Source: Sphingomonadales bacterium
Lineage (GTDB): Bacteria > Pseudomonadota > Alphaproteobacteria > Sphingomonadales > Sphingomonadaceae
Length of the DNA stretch: 64,000 nt
Assembly (NCBI GenBank): GCA_016721875.1
Contig: JADKHG010000012.1
Span: 1-64,000 of the forward strand
Reading direction: 5' to 3'
Below the pieces are notes generated by a model that saw only the letters and a program-made list of their open reading frames with translations, did no database searches and was not told the DNA's origin. The first letter of the stretch is position 1. Every line of letters begins with the position of its first letter. Below, piece by piece: positions 9,587-18,229 of the stretch. The position numbers were made by a program, and so were the translations under genes.

Positions 9587-10914
9587 ACAACACCGCGTTT
9601 CTTTCCGTCCCGGTTGAGGGCCTCGTTTCTGCAAGCGGGAATTTGCTCAAGGCTGACTCCCGGCTTTTGCAGTTGCAATTTAACGCCGCCGGAGACGAAC
9701 ATGGTCCGATTGCTATCCCAGGATTGAGGGCTGTCGCCGCGATCGTTGCTCGCACCGGCATGCGTGTTGAGCGCCATGTGCGCGTCGGCGATTTTGATGC
9801 CGACATAGACCTTTGGGTTGAAGCTATGCCGCAGGCAGATGCGGTGCTTATCCAGATAACCGGTTGGCACGAGCGCGCGCCGAGTGAGCCACTTACGGTC
9901 GAGCCTCAATCAGACGGTCCCAATTTGGTATTAAACGAGCATTATCATATCGTGCGGATGCCCCACGATCTGGAAGGGGCCGATCAAGTTATTGGAAAAC
10001 ATTTCGCAACAGTGGTTGAACTTCGCGACATCGCAGTCGGCGAAGTGCCCATGTTGGATTTGCTAGCCCGCAGGCAAAGCTTGGAAGATTTGAAGATATC
10101 GTCGATTTCCGGATCGTCCCAGTTTAGCCTTTCGCTATGCCCATTAACGTCAAAGGATGGTCATTTTCTTGGCTATTCGGGACGGCTCGACACGGCACCC
10201 GATAATGGGCCCAACGAAAATGTAGTTTCTGACAACAGCAGCCTCGTTTTCGGAAGGCAATTCGCACCCATTTTGCGCCATCCGTTAAGCAGAATTATCG
10301 CCAACGCCGAAACCATACATTCTCGCCTGCGTGGGCCTTTGCGTGAATCCTATGCCGGTTATGCGCAGGATATAGCCAATGCTGCGCGGCACCTGTCCGA
10401 GCTGGTCTCCGATCTGGAGGACCTTGAAGCGATTGATCGGTCCGATTTCTCGGTTGCAGTCGATACTGTCGATCTGGTCGATATCGCACGGCGTGTCGCG
10501 GGTTTGCTTGCGCTGAAAGCATCTGACAATCTAATGGAAATCCATGTCGAAGCGTTAAGCGATCCGACATTGGTGAACGGTGAGTTCCGCCGAATTTTGC
10601 AGATCGTCCTTAACCTCGTTACCAATGCTATCCGCTACGCTCCCGGAGGATCGACGGTCAGCATCATGACCGGGCTGGACGGAAGAAATGGCTGGATCGA
10701 AGTTGCCGATCAGGGAGCCGGGATCGAACCTACTGACCAAGAACGGATTTTCGAAAAATTCGAACGTTTGGGCCGAACAGGTGACGGCGGTAGCGGTCTT
10801 GGTCTGTATATTTCTCGCCGACTTGCCCGCTTCATGCAGGGCGATCTGGCAATTGTGTCTTCGGTGGGGCAGGGCACCCGCTTCCGGCTGACCCTGCCCG
10901 CAAAAACAGTTTAG
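9583..10914 (+). CDS. Histidine-kinase-like protein with intact ATPase domain but atypical H-box
   Basis: About 443 residues from a GTG start that overlaps the previous stop. An N-terminal PAS-like sensing region of about 220 residues has no membrane helix, so the protein is probably cytoplasmic. The dimerisation segment reads FAPILRHPLSRIIANAE: where kinases have H-E-L-R-T-P-L, this has P-I-L-R-H-P-L, so the phosphoacceptor histidine is proline 229 and a histidine sits four residues later. The HATPase domain is complete: NLVTNAIRYAP (N box), DQGAGI (G1), IFEKFER (F box) and GSGLGLYISRRL (G2). It may be an ATP-binding regulator or may use histidine 233. The end overlaps the gltA end by four bases. 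Confidence 0.75.
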   Translation: MNNTAFLSVPVEGLVSASGNLLKADSRLLQLQFNAAGDEHGPIAIPGLRAVAAIVARTGMRVERHVRVGDFDADIDLWVEAMPQADAVLIQITGWHERAPSEPLTVEPQSDGPNLVLNEHYHIVRMPHDLEGADQVIGKHFATVVELRDIAVGEVPMLDLLARRQSLEDLKISSISGSSQFSLSLCPLTSKDGHFLGYSGRLDTAPDNGPNENVVSDNSSLVFGRQFAPILRHPLSRIIANAETIHSRLRGPLRESYAGYAQDIANAARHLSELVSDLEDLEAIDRSDFSVAVDTVDLVDIARRVAGLLALKASDNLMEIHVEALSDPTLVNGEFRRILQIVLNLVTNAIRYAPGGSTVSIMTGLDGRNGWIEVADQGAGIEPTDQERIFEKFERLGRTGDGGSGLGLYISRRLARFMQGDLAIVSSVGQGTRFRLTLPAKTV

Positions 10915-12203
10915 CGTTTGCCAACCGGAATGTAATCGCGCGCTGCAGGGCCAGTGTAAAGCTGACGCGGGCGACCGATTTTCTGGCCGGGATCCGAAAT
11001 CATTTCGTTCCACTGCGCAACCCAGCCGACGGTGCGGGCGAGTGCGAACAGCACAGTGAACATCGTGGTCGGGAAGCCGATCGCCGACAAGATGATGCCC
11101 GAATAGAAATCCACGTTCGGGAACAGCTTTTTCTCGATGAAATAGGGATCGTTAAGCGCCATTTCCTCAAGTTGCATCGCCACTTCGAAAATCGGATCGT
11201 TGACCTTCAGCGCAGTCAGCACTTCGCGGACAGTCTTTTGCATCACAGTCGCGCGCGGATCATAATTTTTATACACGCGGTGGCCAAAGCCCATCAGGCG
11301 GAACGGATCATTCTTGTCCTTGGCGCGGGCGATATAGTGCGGAATCTTGTCGGGCGTACCGATTTCGCGCAGCATATTGAGCGCGGCTTCGTTGGCACCG
11401 CCATGCGCAGGCCCCCACAAGCAGGCAATGCCAGCGGCGATGCACGCAAAGGGATTGGCACCCGACGAACCGGCCAGCCGCACCGTGGAGGTGGAAGCGT
11501 TCTGCTCATGATCCGCATGCAAAATGAATATGCGGTCGAGCGCCTGTTCAACTGCCGGGTGAACCTCATATTCCTCGGCCGGAACGCCAAAGGTCATGCG
11601 CAGGAAATTGCCAGTGTAGCTGAGCTTGTTGTCCGGATAGACGAACGGCTGACCGACCGAATATTTATACGCCATCGCGGCAATGGTCGGCATCTTCGCG
11701 ATCAGGCGGTGGCTGGCAATTCGGCGCTGTTCAGGGTCTGCGATATCGGTTGAGTCATGGTAAAAGGCTGACAAGGCACCTACGACGCCGCACATGATCG
11801 CCATTGGATGTGCATCGCGGCGGAACCCACGATAAAAAGTCGCAAGCTGTTCGTGCAACATCGTGTGGCGCGAAATGGTGTAGCTGAAGTCATCCAATTC
11901 CTGCTTCGACGGCAATTCGCCATTGAGAAGCAGGTATGACACTTCCATAAAGCTCGATTCTTCCGAAAGCTCTTCGATCGAATAGCCGCGGTGTAGCAAA
12001 ATGCCCTCATCGCCATCGATATAGGTCAGCTGCGATTCGCAACTCGCTGTCGAAGTGAAGCCGGGATCAAAAGTGAAGCAACTGGTTTGCGCGTATAATT
12101 TACGGATATCGATAACATCCGGGCCAACTGAACCCGACAAAACAGGCATTTCGATGCTTTGATCGCCAATATTGAGCGTTGCAGCCTTATTCGCCATTTG
12201 CAT
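10911..12203 (-). CDS. gltA: Citrate synthase
   Basis: Condenses oxaloacetate and acetyl-CoA into citrate, the entry step of the TCA cycle. The 430-residue length and the active-site segments PAHGGANEA and MGFGHRVYKNYDPRA (catalytic histidines), and the downstream aspartate region NVDFYSG, are typical of the hexameric type II bacterial enzyme. The second methionine, MANKAAT at 12197, is an equally plausible start. It is transcribed alone, away from comEC. Confidence 0.97.
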   Translation of the reverse strand: MQMANKAATLNIGDQSIEMPVLSGSVGPDVIDIRKLYAQTSCFTFDPGFTSTASCESQLTYIDGDEGILLHRGYSIEELSEESSFMEVSYLLLNGELPSKQELDDFSYTISRHTMLHEQLATFYRGFRRDAHPMAIMCGVVGALSAFYHDSTDIADPEQRRIASHRLIAKMPTIAAMAYKYSVGQPFVYPDNKLSYTGNFLRMTFGVPAEEYEVHPAVEQALDRIFILHADHEQNASTSTVRLAGSSGANPFACIAAGIACLWGPAHGGANEAALNMLREIGTPDKIPHYIARAKDKNDPFRLMGFGHRVYKNYDPRATVMQKTVREVLTALKVNDPIFEVAMQLEEMALNDPYFIEKKLFPNVDFYSGIILSAIGFPTTMFTVLFALARTVGWVAQWNEMISDPGQKIGRPRQLYTGPAARDYIPVGKR

Positions 12204-12468
12204 TCCATTCGATCTTTGGCCGGGGCAGCCGATTGTGATGAACCGCTCAGCAGAAGCTTTTCTTATCGAACGACTATTGCTTCTTGCCGCCGGTTGGGAG
12301 ACGATGTGTGTCGCAACAGGATAGGGGTGATCTAGTCATGTCCCTTAACCCCATTACGAGCCGCTTCCTTGCGCAGTTTTCCTTCGCGCGTCAAGGGGAA
12401 GGCGCGCGTGCGAAGTATGTCAGAAACGGCCCAGATTTAGGTGCGTTCTGCATGGGTTTTGGTCGCCG
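12204..12468. other. Divergent intergenic region gltA/comEC
   Basis: This 265-base region carries the promoters of the two divergent genes. A short plus-strand reading frame from 12338 (MSLNPITSR) runs to 12472 across the comEC start, but it has no recognisable domain and overlaps a real gene, so it is not called. An SOS-box-like site lies close to comEC and is listed separately. No tRNA-like fold was seen. Confidence 0.4.
12445..12459 (+). promoter_or_regulatory. Possible LexA box upstream of comEC (one mismatch)
   Basis: The sequence reads GTTC-TGCATGG-GTTT, ten bases before the comEC ATG. It matches the alphaproteobacterial LexA consensus GTTC-N7-GTTC except for the last base. A site there would block comEC expression when LexA is bound. 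With one mismatch in eight fixed bases it could be chance. Confidence 0.3.
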
Positions 12469-14613
12469 ATGAGCTTGTCTGCCACCGAACATATTGGGCT
12501 CAGTCCTGAGTATCGCGTCAATGAGGGCAGATGGCCGATAATAGACAGGATTGAGGCATGGTTAGAGAGCGAGCATGAAAGGTTGCCGCTGCTCGTTCCG
12601 ATCGGATTTGCTGCAGGAATTGCCATTTGGAATCTGAATGGAGATTCGGCGCTTCTAATGCTGGTAGTCGCCTGTCTGGGGCTGGCGTTTTTGACTTTTG
12701 CACTTGGCCTGAATTTTCGCATTTCGCGAATAGTTTTGTTGACAGCAGTGTTGCTGCTTGCAGGCTTTGCGACAATTGTTTTCAAATCCATGTTGGTTGC
12801 ATCCCCGCCACTTGCCAAGCCTTGGGTAGGGACAATATCCGCCCGGATAGAGCGGGTTGAGGATATTTCTGCGCGAGGTGCTGTTCGTTTGTGGCTGGCG
12901 ACCGGCGGGCATCAGGGTTTGCCAGAGAAGATCAGAGTCAATCTACCCATAGAACGCAACAATGCGCAGTTTCGTCCCGGAACAGTCATTGAGGCAAAAG
13001 TGCGATTAATGCCACCACCGGGTCCGGCTTTGCCCGGAGGATATGATTTTGCGCGCCAGGCCTGGTTCGATGAACTTGGCGCCACGGGCAGCGTTTTGGG
13101 ACAGCCGAATGTGCGCGCACCGACCACTGCGGAAGGCCCTTTTTGGAAAGGCTGGCGGGACCGGATTGCGACGCATGTATATGGCTCCATGGGTGAAGCG
13201 ACTGGACCGATCGGAGCGGCGTTGCTCGTTGGTAGCCGAGGCGCCATTGCTGAAGCCGATGCAGAAGCACTGCGCAACAGCGGAATGGCGCATCTGCTTT
13301 CGGTGAGCGGGTTGCACGTGACTGCAATTGTCGGAGGAACGTTTTTCGTAATTGCGAAATTGCTTGCCCTTTTTCCTTGGTTTGCGTTGCGTTTTCGGGT
13401 GCCACTGGTTGCGGGTGCAGGGGCTGCATTGGTGGCGGTCGGGTACACGTTGCTAACGGGCGCTGAGGTTCCGACCGTTAGAGCCTGCATTGCCGCCTTG
13501 CTGGTTTTGGTCGCATTGGCATCCGGGCGAGAGCCGCTATCTTTGCGACTCTTGGCCGCTGGTGCACTTTTCGTTTTGATATTCTGGCCAGAATCGCTTG
13601 CCGGTCCAAGCTTTCAACTTAGTTTTGCCGCTGTGGCTACGATCATCAGCTTGCACGAATCGGCTTGGATGAGACGATTGGTAGCACGCCGCGATGATGG
13701 GTTGTTCCGAAGGGTCGGTATAGCCGTTGTCTCTTTGCTTTTGACCGGTCTGGCGATTGAGATTGTCCTTGCGCCGATTGCGCTATTCCATTTCCACAAA
13801 AGTGGCGTTTACGGTGCCTTGGCGAATATCATCGCTATCCCGCTCACGACATTTTTGATCATGCCAATGCAGATATTGGCATTGGTGATGGACGCGTTTG
13901 GAATGGGGCAACCTTTTTGGTGGTTGGCTGGAAAAGGCGTCGCACTGATCCTGTGGCTGGCGCATTTCGTAGATTCTGCGCCGGGGGCAGTGATGGCGCT
14001 GCCCTCGATGCCACGCTGGGCCTTTGCATTCATGGTTGTTGGTGGACTCTGGTTGGCAGTATTTGCAGGCCGCGCGAAGGCATTCGCGATGTCACTTTTT
14101 GCTGCGGGGACTTTGGGGGCCTTTTTTGCACCGCATCCTGATTTGCTCGTAACTGGCGATGGACGTCATCTGGCATTGGTTTCTGACGGAAAGATCATAC
14201 TGCTACGCCCAAAAGTAGGGGAATATGCTTTGTCGATGCTAAGCGAAAATGCAGCGATCCAAACACCGCCGATTGCACTGGACGATTGGCCTGACGCGCA
14301 ATGCAGTGCAGATTTTTGCAGCTTTGCGATTGAATCGAATGGGCGACGATGGAACGTTCTTGCTGCGCGATCACCCTATCTGGTTCCGGCAATGGAACTC
14401 GCGGCGGCTTGCAAAAGGGCTGATATCGTCGTGAGCGAACGCTATTTGCCCTATAGTTGCAAACCCCGATGGATAAAGGCGGATCGCGCATTCCTGCAGG
14501 CCAATGGGGGGCTCGCCTTCTATCTGTCAGATCAGCGCCTCAAAACAGTCGGCCAAACAACCCGCCACCAGCCTTGGTCGCAACCCCGTATCGAAGTCGC
14601 AGCCAAGAGATGA
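12469..14613 (+). CDS. comEC: ComEC/Rec2 family DNA-uptake channel protein
   Basis: A polytopic inner-membrane protein of 714 residues related to the channel that brings single-stranded DNA into the cytoplasm. The N-terminal region holds membrane helices and a DUF4131-type segment, followed by the competence domain with the family hallmark MAHLLSVSGLHVTAI near residues 275-290 and about eight further helices. The C-terminal metallo-hydrolase-like region (from TGDGRHLALVSDG) lacks the metal ligands, as is common in alphaproteobacteria. It converges on lexA with only a 17-base gap. Confidence 0.9.
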   Translation: MSLSATEHIGLSPEYRVNEGRWPIIDRIEAWLESEHERLPLLVPIGFAAGIAIWNLNGDSALLMLVVACLGLAFLTFALGLNFRISRIVLLTAVLLLAGFATIVFKSMLVASPPLAKPWVGTISARIERVEDISARGAVRLWLATGGHQGLPEKIRVNLPIERNNAQFRPGTVIEAKVRLMPPPGPALPGGYDFARQAWFDELGATGSVLGQPNVRAPTTAEGPFWKGWRDRIATHVYGSMGEATGPIGAALLVGSRGAIAEADAEALRNSGMAHLLSVSGLHVTAIVGGTFFVIAKLLALFPWFALRFRVPLVAGAGAALVAVGYTLLTGAEVPTVRACIAALLVLVALASGREPLSLRLLAAGALFVLIFWPESLAGPSFQLSFAAVATIISLHESAWMRRLVARRDDGLFRRVGIAVVSLLLTGLAIEIVLAPIALFHFHKSGVYGALANIIAIPLTTFLIMPMQILALVMDAFGMGQPFWWLAGKGVALILWLAHFVDSAPGAVMALPSMPRWAFAFMVVGGLWLAVFAGRAKAFAMSLFAAGTLGAFFAPHPDLLVTGDGRHLALVSDGKIILLRPKVGEYALSMLSENAAIQTPPIALDDWPDAQCSADFCSFAIESNGRRWNVLAARSPYLVPAMELAAACKRADIVVSERYLPYSCKPRWIKADRAFLQANGGLAFYLSDQRLKTVGQTTRHQPWSQPRIEVAAKR

Positions 14614-14630
14614 CGTGGCTAACTAAATGA

Positions 14631-15335
14631 TCAATTATAGCGGCGCAGCAATCCGGCGAGTTTACCCTGCACCTCTACCTCAGCCGCGTCATAATATTGC
14701 GGATCATAGGAAGCATTGGCCGGATCAAGCCGGATGCGGCCGTTTTCGCGGCGCAGATATTTGAGCGTCGCTTCTTCGCCGCGAACCAGTGCAACGATAA
14801 TCTCACCATCACGCGCGGTCTGGGTTTTGCGGATTAGCGCATAGTCCCCATCAAAAATGCCTGCTTCGACCATCGAGTCTCCGGACACTTCCAACGCATA
14901 ATGTTCGCCGGCGCCAAGCAGTGCCATTGGCACCGAAAGCGAGGTCTGGCCTTCCATGGCCTCAATCGGAACGCCCGCAGCGATGCGGCCGTGCAGCGGA
15001 ATTTCGATAACGTCGTTCGCGGCCACTGGCAGAGACTTTGGTGCAGCGGGACGGTGATCGGAAAGCGTGACCACCTTGTTGTTGACCGCTTCGTCTTTCG
15101 CGAGGCCGCGCGCTGATCCGCCATCGGGCATTTTGACCACTTCCAAAGCGCGAGCACGATTGGCAAGACGACGGAGAAATCCGCGTTCTTCCAAAGCACC
15201 CATCAGACGGTGCACGCCCGACTTGCTTTTGAGGTCGAGCGCTTCCTTCATTTCCTCGAAAGAAGGCGAAATACCTGTCGCCTCAAGGCGTTCGTGGATG
15301 AACATGAGGAGCGAATGTTGTTTGGCGGTCAACAT
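14631..15335 (-). CDS. lexA: LexA repressor
   Basis: SOS-response repressor that self-cleaves when RecA is activated. The ATG at 15335 (MLTAKQ) gives 234 residues; a TTG four codons upstream is possible but less likely. The N-terminal winged helix-turn-helix (residues 1-65) is followed by a linker, the cleavage site A-G in RIAAGVP, the catalytic serine in VSGDSMVEAGI and the lysine in RKTQTARDGE. A perfect SOS box lies 20 bases upstream, so the gene should be autoregulated. It lies last in the trp-moa gene run but has its own promoter. Confidence 0.96.
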   Translation of the reverse strand: MLTAKQHSLLMFIHERLEATGISPSFEEMKEALDLKSKSGVHRLMGALEERGFLRRLANRARALEVVKMPDGGSARGLAKDEAVNNKVVTLSDHRPAAPKSLPVAANDVIEIPLHGRIAAGVPIEAMEGQTSLSVPMALLGAGEHYALEVSGDSMVEAGIFDGDYALIRKTQTARDGEIIVALVRGEEATLKYLRRENGRIRLDPANASYDPQYYDAAEVEVQGKLAGLLRRYN

Positions 15336-15354
15336 AGTTTGTTCCAATGCTGTT

Positions 15355-15369
15355 GAACAGATACGGAAC
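15355..15369 (-). promoter_or_regulatory. LexA operator (SOS box) of lexA
   Basis: On the minus strand the sequence reads GTTC-CGTATCT-GTTC, an exact match to the direct-repeat operator GTTC-N7-GTTC used by alphaproteobacterial LexA. It lies 20 bases upstream of the lexA ATG, where it would overlap the promoter and give negative autoregulation. Confidence 0.85.
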
Positions 15370-15422
15370 AGTTAGGAAACAAAGAGGGTGATTGTCAAGC
15401 CATTCATCCAGAAATACCGGAC

Positions 15423-16613
15423 TTACGTCAGAGCGTAATAGGAAATTTCTGCACCTTTGGATATGGGAGTTGCATTTATATTGCGTATTATCAATGCATT
15501 AGATATGGATAGGGACGCCAGCATGGCGCTGTCATTCGTCCCGACCGGAGTGATAATCCCTTTGTCGACGCTGGCCCGCAGATGGTCAGTGCGCGCGCCG
15601 TTTGCGGGCAAATCGCTGCCGAGCCTGGCGGTGAGTCGTCCAGGGAGCGGGTCGGATGCGCCGCCCAGATGCGCGATCAGCGGTTTTAAAAACAATAAGG
15701 CAGTGACAAAGGCTGACACCGGATTTCCCGGCAGCCCAAGCACCACCGCGCCTCCAATCGTTCCCGCAATCACGGGCTTTCCGGGGCGCATTGCGATTTT
15801 CCAGAAATCGATCACTCCGCCGGCAGACTGTAGCGCAGGTACGATCAGGTCATGGTCACCCACCGAAGCCCCGCCGGTGGTTACAATGATGTCGTGATCG
15901 GCAAGCGCATGAAACTGCGCGGTCAGCACATCAAGATCATCGGCAACCGCTGGAAACTCGGTCAACTCTACCGGAAGGCCGCGCAGCATTGCCGCGAGCA
16001 TGACGCCATTGGATGAAGGAATCTGGTCGTCCGCACAGGGTTGTCCCGGTGCGACCAGCTCATCGCCGGTCGAAACCAGCGCAACCCTCAACCGCCGCCG
16101 CACCAGCAACGCACCATGTCCTGCCATTGCCGCCAACGCGATGTGCCGCGCATGCAACTCCGCACCTTTGGGCACTACCACTGTGCCTTCGCGAAAATCG
16201 CCGCCAGCCGAGCGTACATTATGCCCGGCCAATTTGGGTGCATCGTCGGAGAGTGTCACACGATCTTCATCGCGCGAAACATTTTCCTGAATGATCACCG
16301 TGTCTGCGCCATCGGGAACCACCGCACCAGTGAAAATCCGCACTGCTTCGCCCGCGCCAACTGTGCCTGCAAACCGTCGCCCGGCAGCACTCTCTCCGAT
16401 CACTGTCCATGGCCCAGCACCGTCGGCAAAGCGCACCGCATAGCCATCCATCGCGGACAGATTGCGCGCAGGCTGGGTGCGTAGAGCAACCACATCCTGC
16501 GCCGACCAGCGGCCTACGGCTTCGGCAAGCGTAACCATCTCAGACTCAACCGGCTCTTTCAGCGCAAAAATCCGCGCTTGTGCTTCCTCTATGCCAATCA
16601 CGGCGTGCGCCAA
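15423..16613 (-). CDS. moeA: Molybdopterin molybdenumtransferase MoeA
   Basis: Inserts molybdate into adenylylated molybdopterin in molybdenum-cofactor synthesis. The 396 residues show the family start with ALAEAVGR-type helix (VTLAEAVGRW), the SAMDGYAVR motif near residue 53, the VSTGDELV segment and the nucleotide-binding TTGGASVGDHD loop, and the C-terminal LPGNPVSAFV. It overlaps the end of moaC by 16 bases, so both are probably one transcript. Confidence 0.95.
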   Translation of the reverse strand: MAHAVIGIEEAQARIFALKEPVESEMVTLAEAVGRWSAQDVVALRTQPARNLSAMDGYAVRFADGAGPWTVIGESAAGRRFAGTVGAGEAVRIFTGAVVPDGADTVIIQENVSRDEDRVTLSDDAPKLAGHNVRSAGGDFREGTVVVPKGAELHARHIALAAMAGHGALLVRRRLRVALVSTGDELVAPGQPCADDQIPSSNGVMLAAMLRGLPVELTEFPAVADDLDVLTAQFHALADHDIIVTTGGASVGDHDLIVPALQSAGGVIDFWKIAMRPGKPVIAGTIGGAVVLGLPGNPVSAFVTALLFLKPLIAHLGGASDPLPGRLTARLGSDLPANGARTDHLRASVDKGIITPVGTNDSAMLASLSISNALIIRNINATPISKGAEISYYALT

Positions 16614-17068
16614 TCGCCCGACTTGCCCCCGCTTTTTGAAAGCAACCGCACACCCGAAATCACCATGCCCTTGTCGAGCGCTTTCGCCATGTCATAGATG
16701 GCGAGCAGCGCCACTGAAGCCGCCGTCATCGCTTCCATTTCCACCCCGGTCTGCCCGGTGAGGCGGGCGAGTGCGGTGACGCGGATGCCGTCGCCCTCAA
16801 AGTCAAAATCGACAGCAGCCTTGGAAAGCGCGAGCGGGTGGCACAGCGGAATAAGCTCGCTGGTCTTCTTTGCTGCCATAATGCCCGCAATCCGCGCAGT
16901 GGCCAGCACATCGCCCTTTTTAACCACGCCTTGCTTGATCGCCGCCAGCGCCTCTGCCGACATGCTTATCCGGCCCTCGGCGACCGCCTCGCGTACTGTC
17001 GCATCCTTGGCGGTAATATCGACCATCGCGGCGTTGCCGGCATCGTCGAGATGGGTGAGTTTGGTCAT
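16598..17068 (-). CDS. moaC: Cyclic pyranopterin monophosphate synthase accessory/MoaC
   Basis: Converts the MoaA product into cyclic pyranopterin monophosphate, an early step in molybdenum-cofactor synthesis. The 156 residues carry the conserved MVDITAKDATVREA start, the active-site KKTSELIPLCHPL segment, GVEMEAMTAASVA and the C-terminal lysine-rich loop. It lies downstream of trpC, separated by an inverted-repeat element, and overlaps moeA. Confidence 0.96.
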   Translation of the reverse strand: MTKLTHLDDAGNAAMVDITAKDATVREAVAEGRISMSAEALAAIKQGVVKKGDVLATARIAGIMAAKKTSELIPLCHPLALSKAAVDFDFEGDGIRVTALARLTGQTGVEMEAMTAASVALLAIYDMAKALDKGMVISGVRLLSKSGGKSGDWRTP

Positions 17069-17124
17069 GGGCTTGAGTAATGCCTCGGGCGAGGCTGAGT
17101 GTCGAGAGGTTGTGCTTGTTTGGC

Positions 17125-17263
17125 TTCACACGAAGACACGAAGGTTTGAAAGATGTAAGCTTGCATACGGTGCGTAGCGCCATTCAATAGGGTGGCGACT
17201 TTGTTGATCCCTGCGGGATCGGTTTCAACCACCCTCTTCAAAATCTTCGTGTCTTCGTGTGAA
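17125..17263. repeat. Inverted-repeat element between trpC and moaC
   Basis: Two perfect 19-base arms, TTCACACGAAGACACGAAG at 17125-17143 and its reverse complement at 17245-17263, enclose about 100 bases. The symmetry extends imperfectly further inward (TTTGAA on one side, TTTTGAAG on the other). The middle contains another small palindrome (GATCCC-TGC-GGGATC). There is no room for a transposase, so this resembles a REP-type or MITE-like element. It lies between two genes of one operon and could fold in the transcript. Confidence 0.7.
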
Positions 17264-17291
17264 ATAATTCTCACAACCGATCGGAGCGGAA

Positions 17292-18071
17292 CTAAGCCCC
17301 CGTCAGCAAGACCCGCGTCGCCGCCTCGACATCATCCTGCCGCATCAGGCTTTCCCCAACGAGGAAAGTCCGCACCCCGCTTTGGGCCATCCGCAAGCAA
17401 TCGGCATAGGAACCGATACCGCTTTCGCACACCAGCAATACATCATCGGGCACCATGCCCGACAGCCGCTCGGTGGTGGCCAGATCGACCTCGAAAGTCT
17501 TGAGGTTGCGGTTGTTGACACCGATCAGCCGCGATTGCAGCTTCGTCAGCGCACGCTCCATTTCGGCCTCGTCATGCACCTCGACCAAAACGTCAAGACC
17601 CTGTTCGCGCGCAGCCGCCTCGATCTCGGCCATTTCGCTATCCTCCAGCGCCGCGACGATGATCAATATCGCATCCGCACCCATTGCCCGCGCCTCGGCG
17701 CATTGCCAGGGATCGACCATGAAGTCCTTGCGGATTACAGGCAGGTCGCACGCCGCGCGCGCGGCGATCAGATAATCCTCATGCCCCTGAAAATAGGGCG
17801 CGTCAGTCAAAACCGAAAGGCACGCCGCCCCACCCGCCGCATAAGCCCGCGCATGGGAAGGCGGATCGAAATCGGAACGGATCAGGCCCTTGGACGGACT
17901 GGCCTTTTTGATTTCGGCAATCAGCGCATAGCCGTTTTCTGCCTTAGCGCGCAGTGCGGCCTCAAACCCGCGCACGGGGGAGGGCGCGGGCCAGTGGGAT
18001 ATGCCCTGAGGCTTACGAGTGGCGACTTCGATGCGCTTAGTGGCGCAGATTTCGGTGAGTTTGTCGGTCAT
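17292..18071 (-). CDS. trpC: Indole-3-glycerol-phosphate synthase
   Basis: Closes the indole ring in tryptophan synthesis. The 259-residue TIM barrel contains the catalytic segments IKKASPSKGLI, the strand with IRKDFMVDPWQ, LVEVHDEAEME, IGVNNRNLKTFEVD and the phosphate-binding CESGIGSYAD. In this genome it is separated from trpD by about 3.5 kb of other genes, although its normal position is directly downstream; the AT-rich orphan and the trpD stub lie immediately upstream. Confidence 0.96.
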   Translation of the reverse strand: MTDKLTEICATKRIEVATRKPQGISHWPAPSPVRGFEAALRAKAENGYALIAEIKKASPSKGLIRSDFDPPSHARAYAAGGAACLSVLTDAPYFQGHEDYLIAARAACDLPVIRKDFMVDPWQCAEARAMGADAILIIVAALEDSEMAEIEAAAREQGLDVLVEVHDEAEMERALTKLQSRLIGVNNRNLKTFEVDLATTERLSGMVPDDVLLVCESGIGSYADCLRMAQSGVRTFLVGESLMRQDDVEAATRVLLTGA

Positions 18072-18229
18072 CGTCTAATGTCGTTAGCGGACAGCAGGTC
18101 GGTCAACAATAGAAGGTACCGAAAAATGGATCGTTCAATGGCAAATCGTGTTTCAGTCGTGTTGCCCTATGGACTTTTGGGTTCTATGCGACAAAATGTC
18201 GGCAATTATTGTAAAAACAGAGGTACATC

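Noticed and set aside
12284..12472. Plus-strand frame of 62 codons between gltA and comEC
   Set aside because: It overlaps the comEC start and resembles no protein; it is better explained as promoter region.
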